Positions 34,494 to 47,380 of a stretch of 64,000 nucleotides of DNA are shown one piece after another. This stretch comes from Acorus gramineus. Lineage: Eukaryota > Streptophyta > Magnoliopsida > Acorales > Acoraceae. The stretch lies in assembly GCA_030737835.1 (NCBI GenBank), contig CM060850.1:8995877-9059876 (forward strand), read 5' to 3'. The position numbers and the translations under genes are program-made. The notes beneath the pieces are model-generated. The model worked only from the letters and a program-made list of their open reading frames with translations. It did not search any database and had not been told where the DNA came from. Every line of letters begins with the position of its first letter. The stretch's first letter is position 1.

Positions 34494-37400
34494 ATGGCGA
34501 TGAGGGACCTGGTCACGGGAGGCGCGGCCTGTGCCGTGCCGGGCACTTCCACCCCTGCCAACCCCTTCGGAGCCCTCGCGAACGCGATCATCGGTTCCTC
34601 CGGCAAAACCCAGGTCCCTCTTTCTTTCTTTCTTTCTCTCTTTTTTTTTAGCTTTCAATTCTAATATGAGTATCTGTTTATTTTTTTCAATCACTGGTTC
34701 TCTTTGTAGAGCTTGTTTGTTCAATGCATGAAATTCAATTCGATTCCAGGAAAGATTGTGTCGTGTTGTGTTGGGTTTCTTGATTTTGATTAGAAACTTT
34801 TATGCATGTCATGCTATTCAAAAAAAAAAAAAAAAAAAGACTTTGATTCATGTCCTGTTGTTCTCGTTTGAATGTGTTTTGAGATAGAGTTTGATCAAAT
34901 CTTTCTAATAAAAATTCCATCTTTGAAACAATTTGAGTGAGTGTTGGGTTCTGAAATTGGTTGAATTGGAACACAAATGGTTAAGAGAGACTTTTTTCTG
35001 ATACACTTTTAAGAAATCCATTCCAAGAGCTGATTTTGAACGATCATAAGAACTCTAACTATGCCTAACCGTGCTTCCTTTTGATATTCTACCATGGGTT
35101 TCTGAAAGGTCCTTTCTTTGTGCTCTAATTTTCAATAGTGATTGTGTCTTTACGTGCATAGGCTTCCGATATCATGATTTCGGGTTTTTTCAAAAGTTGT
35201 TCTCTTCCTGGTGCTCTTAATTGGGAAACTGTTAATTTTTATCCTATCATTGTCCTGCTTACCTTGTTCTGGTAGATCTCAGAGATCCTGGATTAGAACA
35301 TTATAGAATGCCAGAGAAGGCGACAATCACCACCAATTCCTGTGAATTCGTGTAATTGTCGTTTTTTGGATGATGATGTTGTCTAGTTGCACTCTGAAAT
35401 TAGAGTGACTCATTAGAAAAGGAGCAAGTGATTTCCTCCCCTGGTTGTCAGAAGTGGGTTGATTCTCCTTGGAACTTTGATGACTGTTTGGCTTCCTGTT
35501 ATTTATTGTTTGAAGAGTATTTATATATTTTTAATTGATGAACCTTGTATCTCAACTAGGGAACTTTTTATGCTCATAAGGTAGCAGTCCTGCTGTTTAA
35601 TGAGAATGCTTATTTTACATCCGTCATTAACAAAGGTATTTTGAGGTCAAAATTAATGTGGTGCTATATCCAAAATGAGCTTATGATGCCAACTTTATAT
35701 CCTTGACGAGGCTGTTTAAGATCGTTCTCTCTTTTTTTATACCAACTTGTATTACGAGAAGATTTTTTGTTAGATGTGATCCTCCTCTGCCGAATTTTTT
35801 TGTTTTTTTATTACTATTGATTTATTCTGGTGCCCTTTTAAGAAATCCTTCTTGAACTGATTTTGATGAATCTCAATCAATATAATTGATTCTCAACTGT
35901 TCTCCATTTTTCCATTTTACCAAAGGGTTTTACAGATCTTCTTATATATTTCTTGACTCGTGTCATTTTTCAAGACCACAGATTTCCAGTGACCCATTTT
36001 CTTTTTGTTCAACTTTTGGTATCTTTGAGTTTTCCGGGTCACTCAAAGAATTCTCTACTAGATGATTTTGACATGGAGATGATCAATTTTTGTCTATTAG
36101 AATCCTGCTTTCTCTTGTTTCCACATGAAAATATAATAGACTTAGTGATCCCAAGTAAGAGCATCATAAAATATTGGTGACTGGGATAAAATGCTATCCA
36201 ATATGTTTGAGTTCATTTTCCCTGATACATTTTGTGGATTTCCTTGGATGGCTGTGGGTCATTTACTTGTACTGTTAAAGTCATCCATTAATTGGTCTCC
36301 CCTGCCAAGATTATTGGAAACTGCTTTCAGATACGTGGGCCTTTTTCTAGTAGCCTTAATCATCTAGCAGTTGACCCAGAGACTGAGGGACTTCACCTTC
36401 TTGTGTGCTATGGCAATCATCACTTATAATTCCTTTTTGAAGACCATTACTATCATTTTCCATTAATGGTCTTTATATTTCAACAAGAGAACTTTAATTT
36501 CAATCATTAGTTCCCCTCAAAAGGAAATGCTCCTACTGTCTAATGGGCATGTACTTTATAATGCACCAATAAGGTGATGCTAAACAAAAATTGAGATTTT
36601 GATGCTTCCAAATGTATATCATTAACCAGGCTGCTGAGGGTTTTTTTTCCCTTTGTATTGATTAATGCTTCTTAATTATTCGTACTATGAGGAGATCTTC
36701 ATCCATCCTCTTATCCAGTTCATTAGACTGATAACAGTTACCTTTCTACACAGGAGTTGAAGGGACTTCCAGGAACTTCAATCACTGTACCTAATGGTGC
36801 TCCTGACTTCCAGTCTGAGTTTCCATTGACAACTCTACCAGGGTCAGAATATGATAATCAACAGTATCGCCACCCAGATTCTCAAGTATGAATGAATTAT
36901 ATTTTTTGGGATTAGATAAATCCCTTTTGGATAATTCATTTCATCATTAACCATTGATCTCATTCTCAGATCTCGGAATTCCTCCGGGGCTTTCATTCTG
37001 CTAATCATGGAGATCTTGCAGAAGCTTGGGACGGGATCCATCGGCCTCCTCTGTCATCCCTTTCTCAGGGGAGGGAAGCACAAGCACCATTTTCTGAATT
37101 TGAGCAGATTTATGACAGTGGTGCTAGTTCTCATGGCCAATTGATCTTGGATGGTAAGGTTACAGATGCTGCAACTTGATAATTTTACATGAATTTTCTG
37201 AGTTGCCCATGTCTCTTCTCAATCAAATTAGGTTGTAATTCAACAGCAGAATGTCTGCACAATTATTGATTGACAGCTTACATTTTGCTAGATTTAAGAT
37301 TATCATATATTATGGTTTGGACTATCGCTTAGCTCCTTATTCTTTTTTTTTTGTAAGAAGCTATAGTGAGAGGGTCTGGTTTGCACCCTGCATTCATCCT

Positions 37401-40400
37401 GTTATCCAAGTTAGGTTGACACCAAATTGAGCTAGTACTATAGTTGAATGTCTGTACAAAAGCTGCTGAATGGATAAATACTGTACCATATAGCTTGTTC
37501 TCAGCACCTGGCTGCTGATCCACTTGATGATTCTAGTCTTTCTCCAAATTATTCTGCTTTCTGTTATAGGGTAAAAGCCCCTTTGTATTGTAATACATAA
37601 AGAAAGCCATAGAGAATCTTAATTGCAAAAGCCTTTAGAAGAAAAGCATCCAACCTTACCTCTCATGGAAATTTATTTGCAACTCCATATAAATGCATTT
37701 ATTGGAAACTATAACCTCTTTGGTCATCGGAAATTGTGACAAAAACTAGGGTTGTTGATCTTTTCTACAAATTAGTTGGTGGAACTGCAGGTGGTTGTGG
37801 ACATAACAACAAAATCGTGCTACAAAGGGTTATTTTTTTGTTGGGGGAGGGGGTGGTGGTGTTTCTGTCTAACATACAAAATATTTGTCCTGTTAATGGG
37901 AATTCAGAGTTGGCTTGATCATTTATTTTGATGATTTTTTTTTTTTTTTGACATTTTCCCTCTTGCATCATTTTTTAATTTTTTTACTGAAACCCTCTTT
38001 CAGTCATTTTAAAATGCCTACTTTATAGGGTTAAATTTACATCTGTCCAGTAAATGTGGAATTGGTTTTGGGGGCTCAAATTGAAAAAAGGCTGGAAGCT
38101 TTTTCAACACATGCAATCTCTGTTGGGCTCTTTGGTTGACAAGAAATAAATTCTTTCAAAGGAAATAGTGTTATGTAGAAAATGCATGGGATGACATTCT
38201 TCTCAACTCAAGGCATGGTCAAATGTAATGTGGGTGTGAATTGTATCTGAAGGAGGAGATTGTCATTCTTGATATTCTTTTTGTAGTTTTGGTTTGTGAG
38301 ACTCCTTGTCTCCTTTAGGATGGTGACCATTTTAATGAAGTTGGTAGACATCCCACCCTTTTTCCAAAAAGAAAAAGAAAAAGAAGGTTTACTTTATTGG
38401 ATGGGCAGAATTCAAATATTAACTGCCTGTTTAATGGATATAATGCTTGAAGTGGACTTGGATAAGAGAAGAACAATATCTATCAAAATACTTGCTCCCT
38501 AACTTAAAATAAGTAGATTATAGGGTACCACTGGAACCATGTACCTGATGCATTTTACTTCTGTCTTGCAGGGCCACCGCAAAGAGTGTTGTTTAATTTT
38601 TTACACTCATTTGTTGAGAGTAGCCACTCTAAAATTCCGTTCCATCCTGTGGCACTTCCACTTTTGGGATTATCAGAAGGTGATAAACAGTGCATACGTG
38701 ATCGTAGCACCATAATGGGAAGGCATTTCTTTGCTGACATGAATGAAGATTATGCTGATGCTCAGGTTTGTGATACTTGACTGCAATCATACACATATAA
38801 ACAATTCTTAGTTCCAACATTCTGGAACTTGATATTGGCTAAAAACTCTGTGAAAATTAATAAAGTTATGAGATTTACCTTTTTTTTTAAAATAAATTAG
38901 TTAGGAAAAAGTCTTTCTAATTTCATGAATGAAGTTTAATGTCATTGATGTAATATTCCCTTTTTTGAAACTTTGAACATGAATATTTTTTTGGTGTTCC
39001 ATTTTTCTTGGTTCTTGTAATAATAAATTTAAGCATAACCATGTTTGGGCTCTCTGTCACTGGCTTAACTGTTATTCGAAACAATTATTTTCTCAGGTGA
39101 AAACACTGCTACATTCTCTTGATATAGACAGTGATCATCGCATGAAGGGACCTATGCGTGGAACATACCCTGAATTTGAAGAATACTGGAATGAATCCCA
39201 AGGTGCTGTAAGATCATATACGCCTCATGCCGCCAATAGATGGGTTGCTGAATTTAGTCAAAACAGGGCGCATGATGATCCTGAGGTCTGGGCAAATTCG
39301 TTTGAAAGATTACATGGTGCCAATAATTGGGCATCTGAATTTGAGCAGGTTACTTCCTAAATATCCTGCTTAATATTTCATCCATTTTGTGTATTGAGAT
39401 TCTATACTCATGCCAATATTGTCATCAGTGTTTGGTAAACTTTTAGAAGAAACAAAAAGTTTGGAGGGCCATAACTGTCACGAATCTTTAATTTTTACTA
39501 CTCCTGAAGAATAATAATTTGGTTTCCTGTGTCCCTACACTATTATGACATGGGATAATATTAAGTGTTTGAATATCTAAGTGGCTGCCATTGTAACATT
39601 GAATAATGTGGACACAGAAACACATATGGAACAATGCATATATCAGTAGCAACAGATGTATATGTCAGAGATGAGAGAGATGAAGTGTAAGATATGTACA
39701 TCATGTGAAAATCTGGCAACGGATAATAATTTGCTTGCTCCATTTATCGTTAGAGCTAATGCATCCTTAAGAGTTAAGACAATGGCAGTTGATTGGATTG
39801 CTGTTTGCACATAGGCCTATGGAATTTGACTTGTTTAGTCAAGTGCAGGTCCAAAACCTCCATCTTTGGCTATATAATATTATGGTTAATATTTTTTATT
39901 CAGTGAGCACTCATAACCTTCATCAATTTGTTTTTGTAAATTCGTTTTCAATAATCCGCAGTTTGATTTACACATCCTATTGGACATATCATTTGTCACC
40001 TGTATTAATTAACGAATGGCTTCTTTCTGCTAGACCCAAAATGAAACTTAGCTTATGTAAATGATGGTCAAATTCTACCATTATCATTGCATAAGCAGTT
40101 ATATATTTGTTTAATAATGTTGTAGAACATTACTAACAAACTTCTTCCCACCTATATATTTATGACAATGCTTGTTCTAAATTTGGTGCAACTTTCATTT
40201 CTCAAGACTTGGACTACAATTGCTTGGAATGACACAGGCTAATTATATGCTTTTCCGGTTGCACAAATGTCGAAGGCAATTGATTGGACCATAAAGATTT
40301 AACTTACATTAGTTTTCTTAGATGTCGGGGTGGCTCTCAAGAAGATAAGTTGTCATTTGGTTGATCCAAACCAATGAGGGAAAAGGAAACTGGAATCAAC

Positions 40401-43400
40401 AGCATGCCACCAGGAAAGAGGAGTAGATCAGTGTAGAAGTTTGGTGAGATTGTAAACCTGGTTGATAGACCTCTCACATTTTGTTTGGTGGGTGACCTCG
40501 CACATTCCGTTCTATGCTTCTAATAAAATTCAAAGAACCTTGAATATAGACAGCGAGGTTAGGAAAAGGATGGAGCTTCATTGATCATTAGAAAAACTTG
40601 TCTTTCCAAAATATTGCATGTTTTCTGTTTCCTCTTACAATGTATGTTAAGTAGATAAAAACTCGTAAGATGTCACATTTGGTGGCATACTGTTATTTTA
40701 ATCTTAAACTTCCAAATATTTGCTAACATTTTTGCTTATGGCATAATTTTTAAGATTGAAAGGTGCATTTTTTATTATAAAATAATTTTTTAGATTGACC
40801 ATGTAGAAGCATTTCATGACACAAATCACGCAACTTTCTTGTTCCTTCTGTGTAATGGGAGATTCTGTTGAAATAACAGCAAAGAATCAGATGGGAAGGG
40901 AAAAGGCAATATAAGTTACATGCCCTTATACTTATGGTGTATGTAACTCAGAATTGCTTCATGACATGTTTCAAGTTCATGCATATTTTTCTTCCCATGT
41001 CTCCCCAAACTATGAATAAGTTGTGATGTATGCTATCTTGACATGCATTTTATTAAATACAGGAACAGTCTCAGTTAGCATCAGCAGGTCATATGCGAGG
41101 TGACATTTCAAACATGGCAGCAATGGAGCAGACTCGTTTATTAGCTCAAACATTGGCTCAAAATGACGATCCAAAATTCCAGGTTTATATATATATAAAA
41201 AAAGACATTATAATCTTTATCTAAGTGTTCATGTGTTGCATTATATTAACTGGTCCTATTTGAAGGCCTCAAATCTACTATGTTTAATGTTATATCTCTG
41301 CTTGTCACTTTTATAAGAAATAATTGATAATGAATATAAACAACTTTATAAATAATTAAGGATTCAAAACTTTGAAAAAGGAACCATTAATTTTCTTGGG
41401 AAGGTTAAGGGAATATTGATTTAGGTTGCTGTTGTTGGTGGTTGGTTGTCTCAACATAATATTGTTATTATCTGTGTGGCAGAACTCAAAATTTCTTCAG
41501 TTCGTCTCAAAGATGAGTCGTGGGGAAGTTATTAATTATGATAACCAAGTCAAACCAGCTATGGGCTCTCTCTCAGGTGATTGGGCTGAAGAGTATCAAG
41601 CACAGTACAAATCAGATTCTGGTTCCTGGGCTGAGCAGTTTGCGAGGGAAAATGTAAGAGGATTTGCTGAGTTTTTCTTCAATATTTTGAAATAACATTA
41701 CGTTTTGAAGACGTGCACTGTCCATAATCTGATGTCAACATCCACCTGTACATGTGATGTGTCCAATCATCGATGGTCTCATTTTCTGTTTAGATCTATC
41801 AGCTTGAAGATTTGTGTCCTGATGCCTGACTCTTCTTTGTTTTTTTCTCGAATCTTCTAAATATATATTTTTTTGGGAATTGAATTTATTCAAATATTAT
41901 CGTTCACGATATTTCCTCTCTTGTTTCCTTTTTTGTTTTCAAAATTTTCTGCTGTTTGTTAACTCATACCTTTTGTTTTAGCTTTCACGAGGTCCAGATA
42001 CATGGGCTAATGAATTCGCAAATGAACGTGTACTTCCAGAAGAAGATAAATGGGTCGATGAGTTTTCTAGATTGCATCAGGACTGGGGGGAAGAATTTGC
42101 ACAAGAGTTCAGTGACGTAGCTGATAAATGGGCTGATTCTTATGACAGGTACTCTATCAATCCAAAGAACTGATAATGCATTGTCCACAGTTGTCAATTT
42201 GTCTCTAAACTTCTTATCATGATCCTTATTGTCTATTTTTTTCTCAATTTCCATGAGCCTAGCATAGCCAGGTTAAGAGCTAATTGAGATGATAGTAGAT
42301 TTTCTGTTTGTAAAATTTATTGTGTATGATTAGTTTTTTATGTGGATATGAACATTTTGGAAAACTCCAAAGACTCTTTGATGCAGGACGGGATACAATG
42401 AAGCGGTACGTGATGATGATTAGGGTTAGGGTTGAGATATGTGGTTTGAGAAAATAAAATTAAAAAAATAGATTCTAGGGCATCACACCCAAGAATGTTA
42501 GGATTTCACACCCAGATCACAAAAATCTCATTGCAGGATCTCTCAAAAAGAAACTTTTTTTTTTTCATTCTAAATCTCCCTCTCCGTAGATATTACAACT
42601 TTATTTAATGAGAAAGTGAATTAATCTAGTCCATTGATCATTCTAAAGATCTATGGTCTAGATTGAATCCTACAATAATTTAAATTAAATAACAAACAAA
42701 TTAAATGATTTAATCTAGGCCATTGATCATTCTAAAAATCAATGGCCCAGATAAAATCCTACAATTCTTATTCAAAATAAAATAAAAAACCTAACCAATC
42801 TCTATCTGTTCCACAGAGGAATAAGATTAGATCTTTTGCCCTTCCTCCCTTGATAACATGACTCTTTCTTAAAAAAGAATACATAGATGTGTTTATGATA
42901 GTCTGTTTGAGATGGAAACATCATCATTGATGTGGTTCAAAACTTCCATTAAAATGATTTTGGATTGTAGTTGGTGCATTCACTTTATGCATTTTTGTTT
43001 GATCACTTTTTCCATCTGTCAACAGTTTCCTCAATGAGCAAATAGTCATGTCCAGGCAACGGTCAGGTAGCTCAAAATCGGTATATGTTTTCTCTGATAT
43101 GAACCCTTATGTTGGCCATCCAAACCCATTGAAAGAAGGCCAGGAGCTCTTCCGTAAAGATCTTTTAAGTGAAGCCGTGCTTGCTTTGGAGGCTGAAGTT
43201 TTAAAGAATCCAAACAATGCTGAAGGGTGGAGGTTGCTTGGAATAACACATGCAGAAAATGATGATGATCAACAGGTAATTTTATCTCGATCTTGAAATT
43301 ATACATTGTGGTGTTTTCTTTGATTATAGGACTATGACTTTGAATCTCATCTTATTTTGTATGCTGGAAGTGTTTTTTTTTACATTCTGTTTATTGTGAC

Positions 43401-46400
43401 TTTACAACCCAGATTCTACTGAATCACTTGACCATAGGATATTCTGTACATCAATATCATGCTTTTGGGTTGAATTATTTTGACCTTGTACATTTTAGAG
43501 AATTTGGTAATATTTTGTTGTTGATACGGTCTCTGTTGAGTAAATTTTTTTTTTTTTTTGAGAAAAGAGGTAGATGGAGTTGCTTCAATTAAATCAGAAC
43601 CGAAGTACAGAGTTTGAATTGGGGATGAAAGGAAAAGGAAGTGACCAAAAGCAAACAAGCAAAACGCAAAAACAGGCAAAAAAAACCCCGTAGAGAACGA
43701 GGCAAGGGTCACGGTCATGGGGTGCGTAGATGGGGCCTCTACTCAAACCACCCTAATGCGCCCCACCAAAACCCTGGCTACTCCTCGATTCTCAATGCTT
43801 CCATTCTGGTCTTACCTTTGAATTTTTTTTTAGGTTCTCTTTACAGGCTGAATCTTAAAGGATCATAAAATGGCAAGTTTTGGATGCCATCTAGGGCATC
43901 ATGAAAGAACCTAAGGACCTTGTAATGAGGGGACATAGCATGTGCTGTTTTGTGTTTGTAGGCTGCTGGAAGATCTTGCTGCTGATGGGTTAGGGATTGT
44001 TTCAATGTCTCTTGCAGCAAGATATTTCTCTGGGCTTTTCAACATTCTTCCTTTTGTGTGTAGATTTCTCTTCAACTGTCTGTGAGAGACATGCCTTGTT
44101 TTTTTTTTTTTTTTTGGGGGGGGGGGGGGGGGGTGGTGTGTGTGCGCGATGGGGTGGAGTGCTAGCAAAGGGGGTGGGGAAAATGATGGGTGGGTGGGTT
44201 TTATAACCCAAACCATGTAGATAAGGCACTTCCATAATCCTGTTGGGAAAAAAATTGTTTACTGTGCTCTGAAATTGATTTGCTCTATTTTCATTCTTTC
44301 TGTTGAACTCGTTTAAGTTTTTTATTTTTATTTTTGGTTGGTAAGAATTTGGACCATTTATTGAATGCTAACCTTTTTGGTATCATTCCAATTTTTTGCA
44401 TGTCCTGAAAGACTCATGTTGAGATTTTTTTTTTCTCCCTAGAATGTGAGTATCTGTTGTAAATGATCTGTTCTCATTACAGGCTATTGCATCAATGATG
44501 CGTGCTCAAGAAGTGGATCCAACAAATTTAGAAGTGCTTCTTGCTCTTGGTGTGAGTCACACAAATGGTCAGTAAATATTTATTACTACTTTATGTGCTG
44601 ATATCTCCAGCAACATAAAGTTTGTATGTAGTATATCTCGTGATGTATGTTTTATTCAAAATGTTGCATGTGGTGCACACACTTCCAACGTTCAAGTTTC
44701 TTTTTTTTTACTGATATGATAACTCATCTTGTTAGATATGGTGAAATAATATAATTTTGCACATGACCCATTTGCTAACCATGCAGTGAGCTCTGTTATT
44801 GAAAATAATAATAACAATTTTCTTCATGCATCACAGAACTAGAGCAGATGGAGGCCTTGAGGTATCTTTATAGCTGGCTTCAACATCATCCTAAATATGG
44901 GACTCTATCCACTCTGCAACAAGCTGATTCTCTGTATTATGCTGATGTAAGTGCATCAAGCTATCATTTCATTTTACACTGTTGCGGTTTTAACAAGTAA
45001 AAGATACATGAAATCTGCTTGCTGTTATATCAGTTGTTTTATATTCTTTCATATGATTGATTTGAGCTGCGGCAGCACGTTCTTATGAACTTTTTTGGTA
45101 TTAAGCTGCCGATTCAAACAGTTAGAATGAGACAAGGTGAAACTGAATTAATGCAATGCTTACTGTTCTTCCCACAGTCCTGCTATTACTTAAACCAGGT
45201 CGGCCATTAATCGGTGATGCCCTGCAGCTTACATTTGGCAGTGCAACCTCAACCCACAAATGTGTCATGGATGATTGTTTCATGGGCTTGACTGTGGTTG
45301 TAATATTACTGTATTTGTGTTATGCTGATGTTTTATTCTGACTGGGCTTGACTGTGGATGTAATATTACTGGGCTTGACTGTGGTTGTAATATTACTGTA
45401 TTCGTGTTATGCTGATGTTATGCTGATGTAATATTACTGATGATTATTATAACTGTATTTCTATGAGCAGGTTGCTCGTTTGTTCAATGAAGCCGCTCAA
45501 TTGTCACCTCAAGATGCTGATGTGCACATAGTACTCGGTGTCTTGTACAACTTGTCAAGAGAGTATGGCAAAGCTATTGCAGCCTTTCAGACGGCATTGA
45601 AACTTAAACCTCGTGATTATTCTCTCTGGAATAAGCTTGGTGCAACACAAGCTAACAGCGTCCAGAGTGAAGATGCAATATTTGCTTATCAACAGGTCAT
45701 TTATTGCCTTTTCTCTGTAGTAACTGCATGATGATGTGCGTCTCGTTTTCTCATAAACCATTGTTTATTATTTCCTTGAGTCAATTTGCAAATTCTGCCA
45801 CCTCTGATGGAATATCAACATTAACAAGATTGACACAGCCTTATTTCCTGATAATTTAAGCTCCGGTTACCTAATTTTACTATTATGTTGTTATTCAAGG
45901 TCATTCGTGCTGTAAATTTAAATCTTTGGACTCTTCATTTCATTCAGATAATAATTCTTATGTAACCTTTCTCTTCCATTGAAAACTTGTCCACCGTCAT
46001 CTCCTTAACACTTAAATGCTCTCATGTAAACATCACTGAGCACAATACTTCTTGGAAGAAACTTCTAAACGATCTGAGGTTAATTGTTGATGAATTATGT
46101 GGACACATCATTGAAAGATTGCTCATAGTATCAGCTATTGCATTTTCTTTGTACTGTTTGTTTACAGATTGCCTTATGGTACTGCGACAATACTGGTGTG
46201 GTATTTTTTTCTCCCAATGAAACTTGTCTGTTTACAGATTGCATTGTGCATAGCTTTTTGGTTTATTTACCAATGATTTGGGAGGTGTGTATGAATGCTT
46301 TTTTAAGGGATACCTAAATCCAGTTGGACTGAGCATAGGTAAACCATTTAGTCACCTTCAAGCTTTCTTCTCCACCTTCCTCATTTGCCAAATTCAGACA

Positions 46401-47380
46401 TATTGATCACTACTGAATTGTTATCAATGGCATGCATTCTTTTACCCATTTGCACTTTAATGCTTGTATCTAATTTATTTGTGCGTAGATGATGCTTTAT
46501 ATCTGCTTGGATCTTATTGTTTCCTATATGTTTTGATTCATTTAGTAATCCTAAATACGATGCATTAATTTATATGATGATGTGTTGAGTATTTTTTCTC
46601 TATATTTCTTTTACTGTATATTTTTTAACATTTTCAATGTTGCTCCTTGTGGATCTTTTTGATACTCGCATTGAAAGTTCATCCTATCTTTTGGATGTCT
46701 AGGCACTGGACTTGAAGCCTAATTATGTTCGTGCATGGGCAAATATGGGAATCAGTTATGCCAATCAGGTTTGATTTATTTACTGTTTGTTGCTTCATGT
46801 TTTCCTCAGCCTGGCTGTTCAAATACTTTTTAGGTTGTTGATTTACAAATTTCCGCATCTTGGAACACTGGTAATCATGTCACCACAACACACACTAGTT
46901 ATATCGAATATTTACCCCTTAAAAAATGGCACTGGTGGAAAAAACATTAAGCAGGAAAAACACATCACTACATTAATAAAAGGAAATGAAGAAATAAAGG
47001 TGTTAACCAAAATATAGAAACCACTCTTAGCACTGGATTGGTAGGTCTCATGCAGAATTTGATAGTTATCATATTATCATGGTTACTGTTTTGCTTTTCA
47101 GGGCCGATACGAAGAATCGATTCGGTACTATGTGAGAGCGCTCTCAATGAATCCCAAGGCAGATAATGCATGGCAATACTTGAGAATTTCTCTTAGGTAC
47201 GCTGCTCAAAAACTTTGTTTTTCCTTGCATCTGTAATTAGAAAGATGACAGGTTCTTTAAAATCCACAAATGATTCAACTGCCTTTCCCTTGCATTCTCA
47301 GCTGTGTATCAAGAAATGACATGTTTGAAGCCTGTGATTTGCGGAATCTTGATGCACTCCAGAAAGAGTTTCCTCTGTAG
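34494..47380 (+). CDS. PEX5: Peroxin 5, PTS1 import receptor
   Basis: The CDS is join(34494..34613, 36754..36885, 36970..37153, 38572..38765, 39097..39348, 41063..41182, 41483..41653, 41982..42148, 43026..43275, 44483..44567, 44837..44946, 45471..45695, 46703..46768, 47102..47196, 47302..47380), 749 aa. PEX5 binds the C-terminal SKL-type signal of matrix proteins in the cytosol, docks at the PEX13/PEX14 pore, and is recycled by ubiquitination. Seen here: MAMRDLVTGGAACAVPG with the conserved Cys13; nine WxxxF/Y docking motifs between W259 and W441 (WVAEF, WANSF, WASEF, WAEEY, WAEQF, WANEF, WVDEF, WGEEF, WADSY); then the TPR cargo domain from about 470 (NPLKEGQELFRKDLLSEA; AEGWRLLGITHAENDDDQQ; DADVHIVLGVLYNLSREY; NYVRAWANMGISYANQG) to the end QKEFPL. 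In plants it also helps carry PEX7. Length is near the Arabidopsis protein (about 728). Introns total over 10 kb. Confidence 0.97.
34614..36753 (+). other. Intron 1 of PEX5
   Basis: A 2.1 kb T-rich intron separating the Cys13-bearing N-terminus from the rest. It has an A run at 34820-34838. No coding exon was recognised. Confidence 0.75.
37154..38571 (+). other. Intron 3 of PEX5
   Basis: A 1.4 kb T-rich intron with a phase-1 junction (GAT G|GTAAGG). It has T runs near 37340 and 37938. No repeat unit or exon was recognised. Confidence 0.7.
39349..41062 (+). other. Intron 5 of PEX5
   Basis: A 1.7 kb AT-rich intron; no transposon ends or exons were recognised. Confidence 0.7.
42149..43025 (+). 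other. Intron 8 of PEX5, with a direct repeat
   Basis: Contains two related 43-base segments at 42621-42663 and 42710-42752 (sharing CATTGATCATTCTAAA.ATC.ATGG). The word TGATTAGGGTTAGGGTTGAG at 42417 has a short telomere-like pair. The insertion looks like part of a mobile element but its ends are not clear. Confidence 0.55.
43276..44482 (+). other. Intron 9 of PEX5, with homopolymer junction
   Basis: The interior 43560-44000 is less AT-rich than other introns and starts after a T run (43546-43558), as in an inserted retroposon read from its tail. A T17 run then a G18 run occupy 44099-44133. Confidence 0.55.
44099..44133. repeat. T17-G18 homopolymer block
   Basis: Seventeen T followed directly by eighteen G, then a TGTGTGTGCGCG run. 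The G run could form a quadruplex. Its length may vary or be a sequencing estimate. Confidence 0.75.
45283..45440 (+). repeat. Imperfect tandem repeats in PEX5 intron 11
   Basis: The word GGGCTTGACTGTGG followed by TTGTAATATTACT (or ATGTAATATTACT) occurs at about 45284, 45343 and 45371, interleaved with GTGTTATGCTGATGTT words at about 45317, 45405 and 45417. Units of unequal length suggest repeated slippage. Confidence 0.75.
45696..46702 (+). other. Intron 12 of PEX5
   Basis: A 1 kb AT-rich intron. A TGTTTACAGATTGC phrase occurs twice (near 46160 and 46230) with divergent flanks, a short internal duplication. No exon. Confidence 0.65.
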
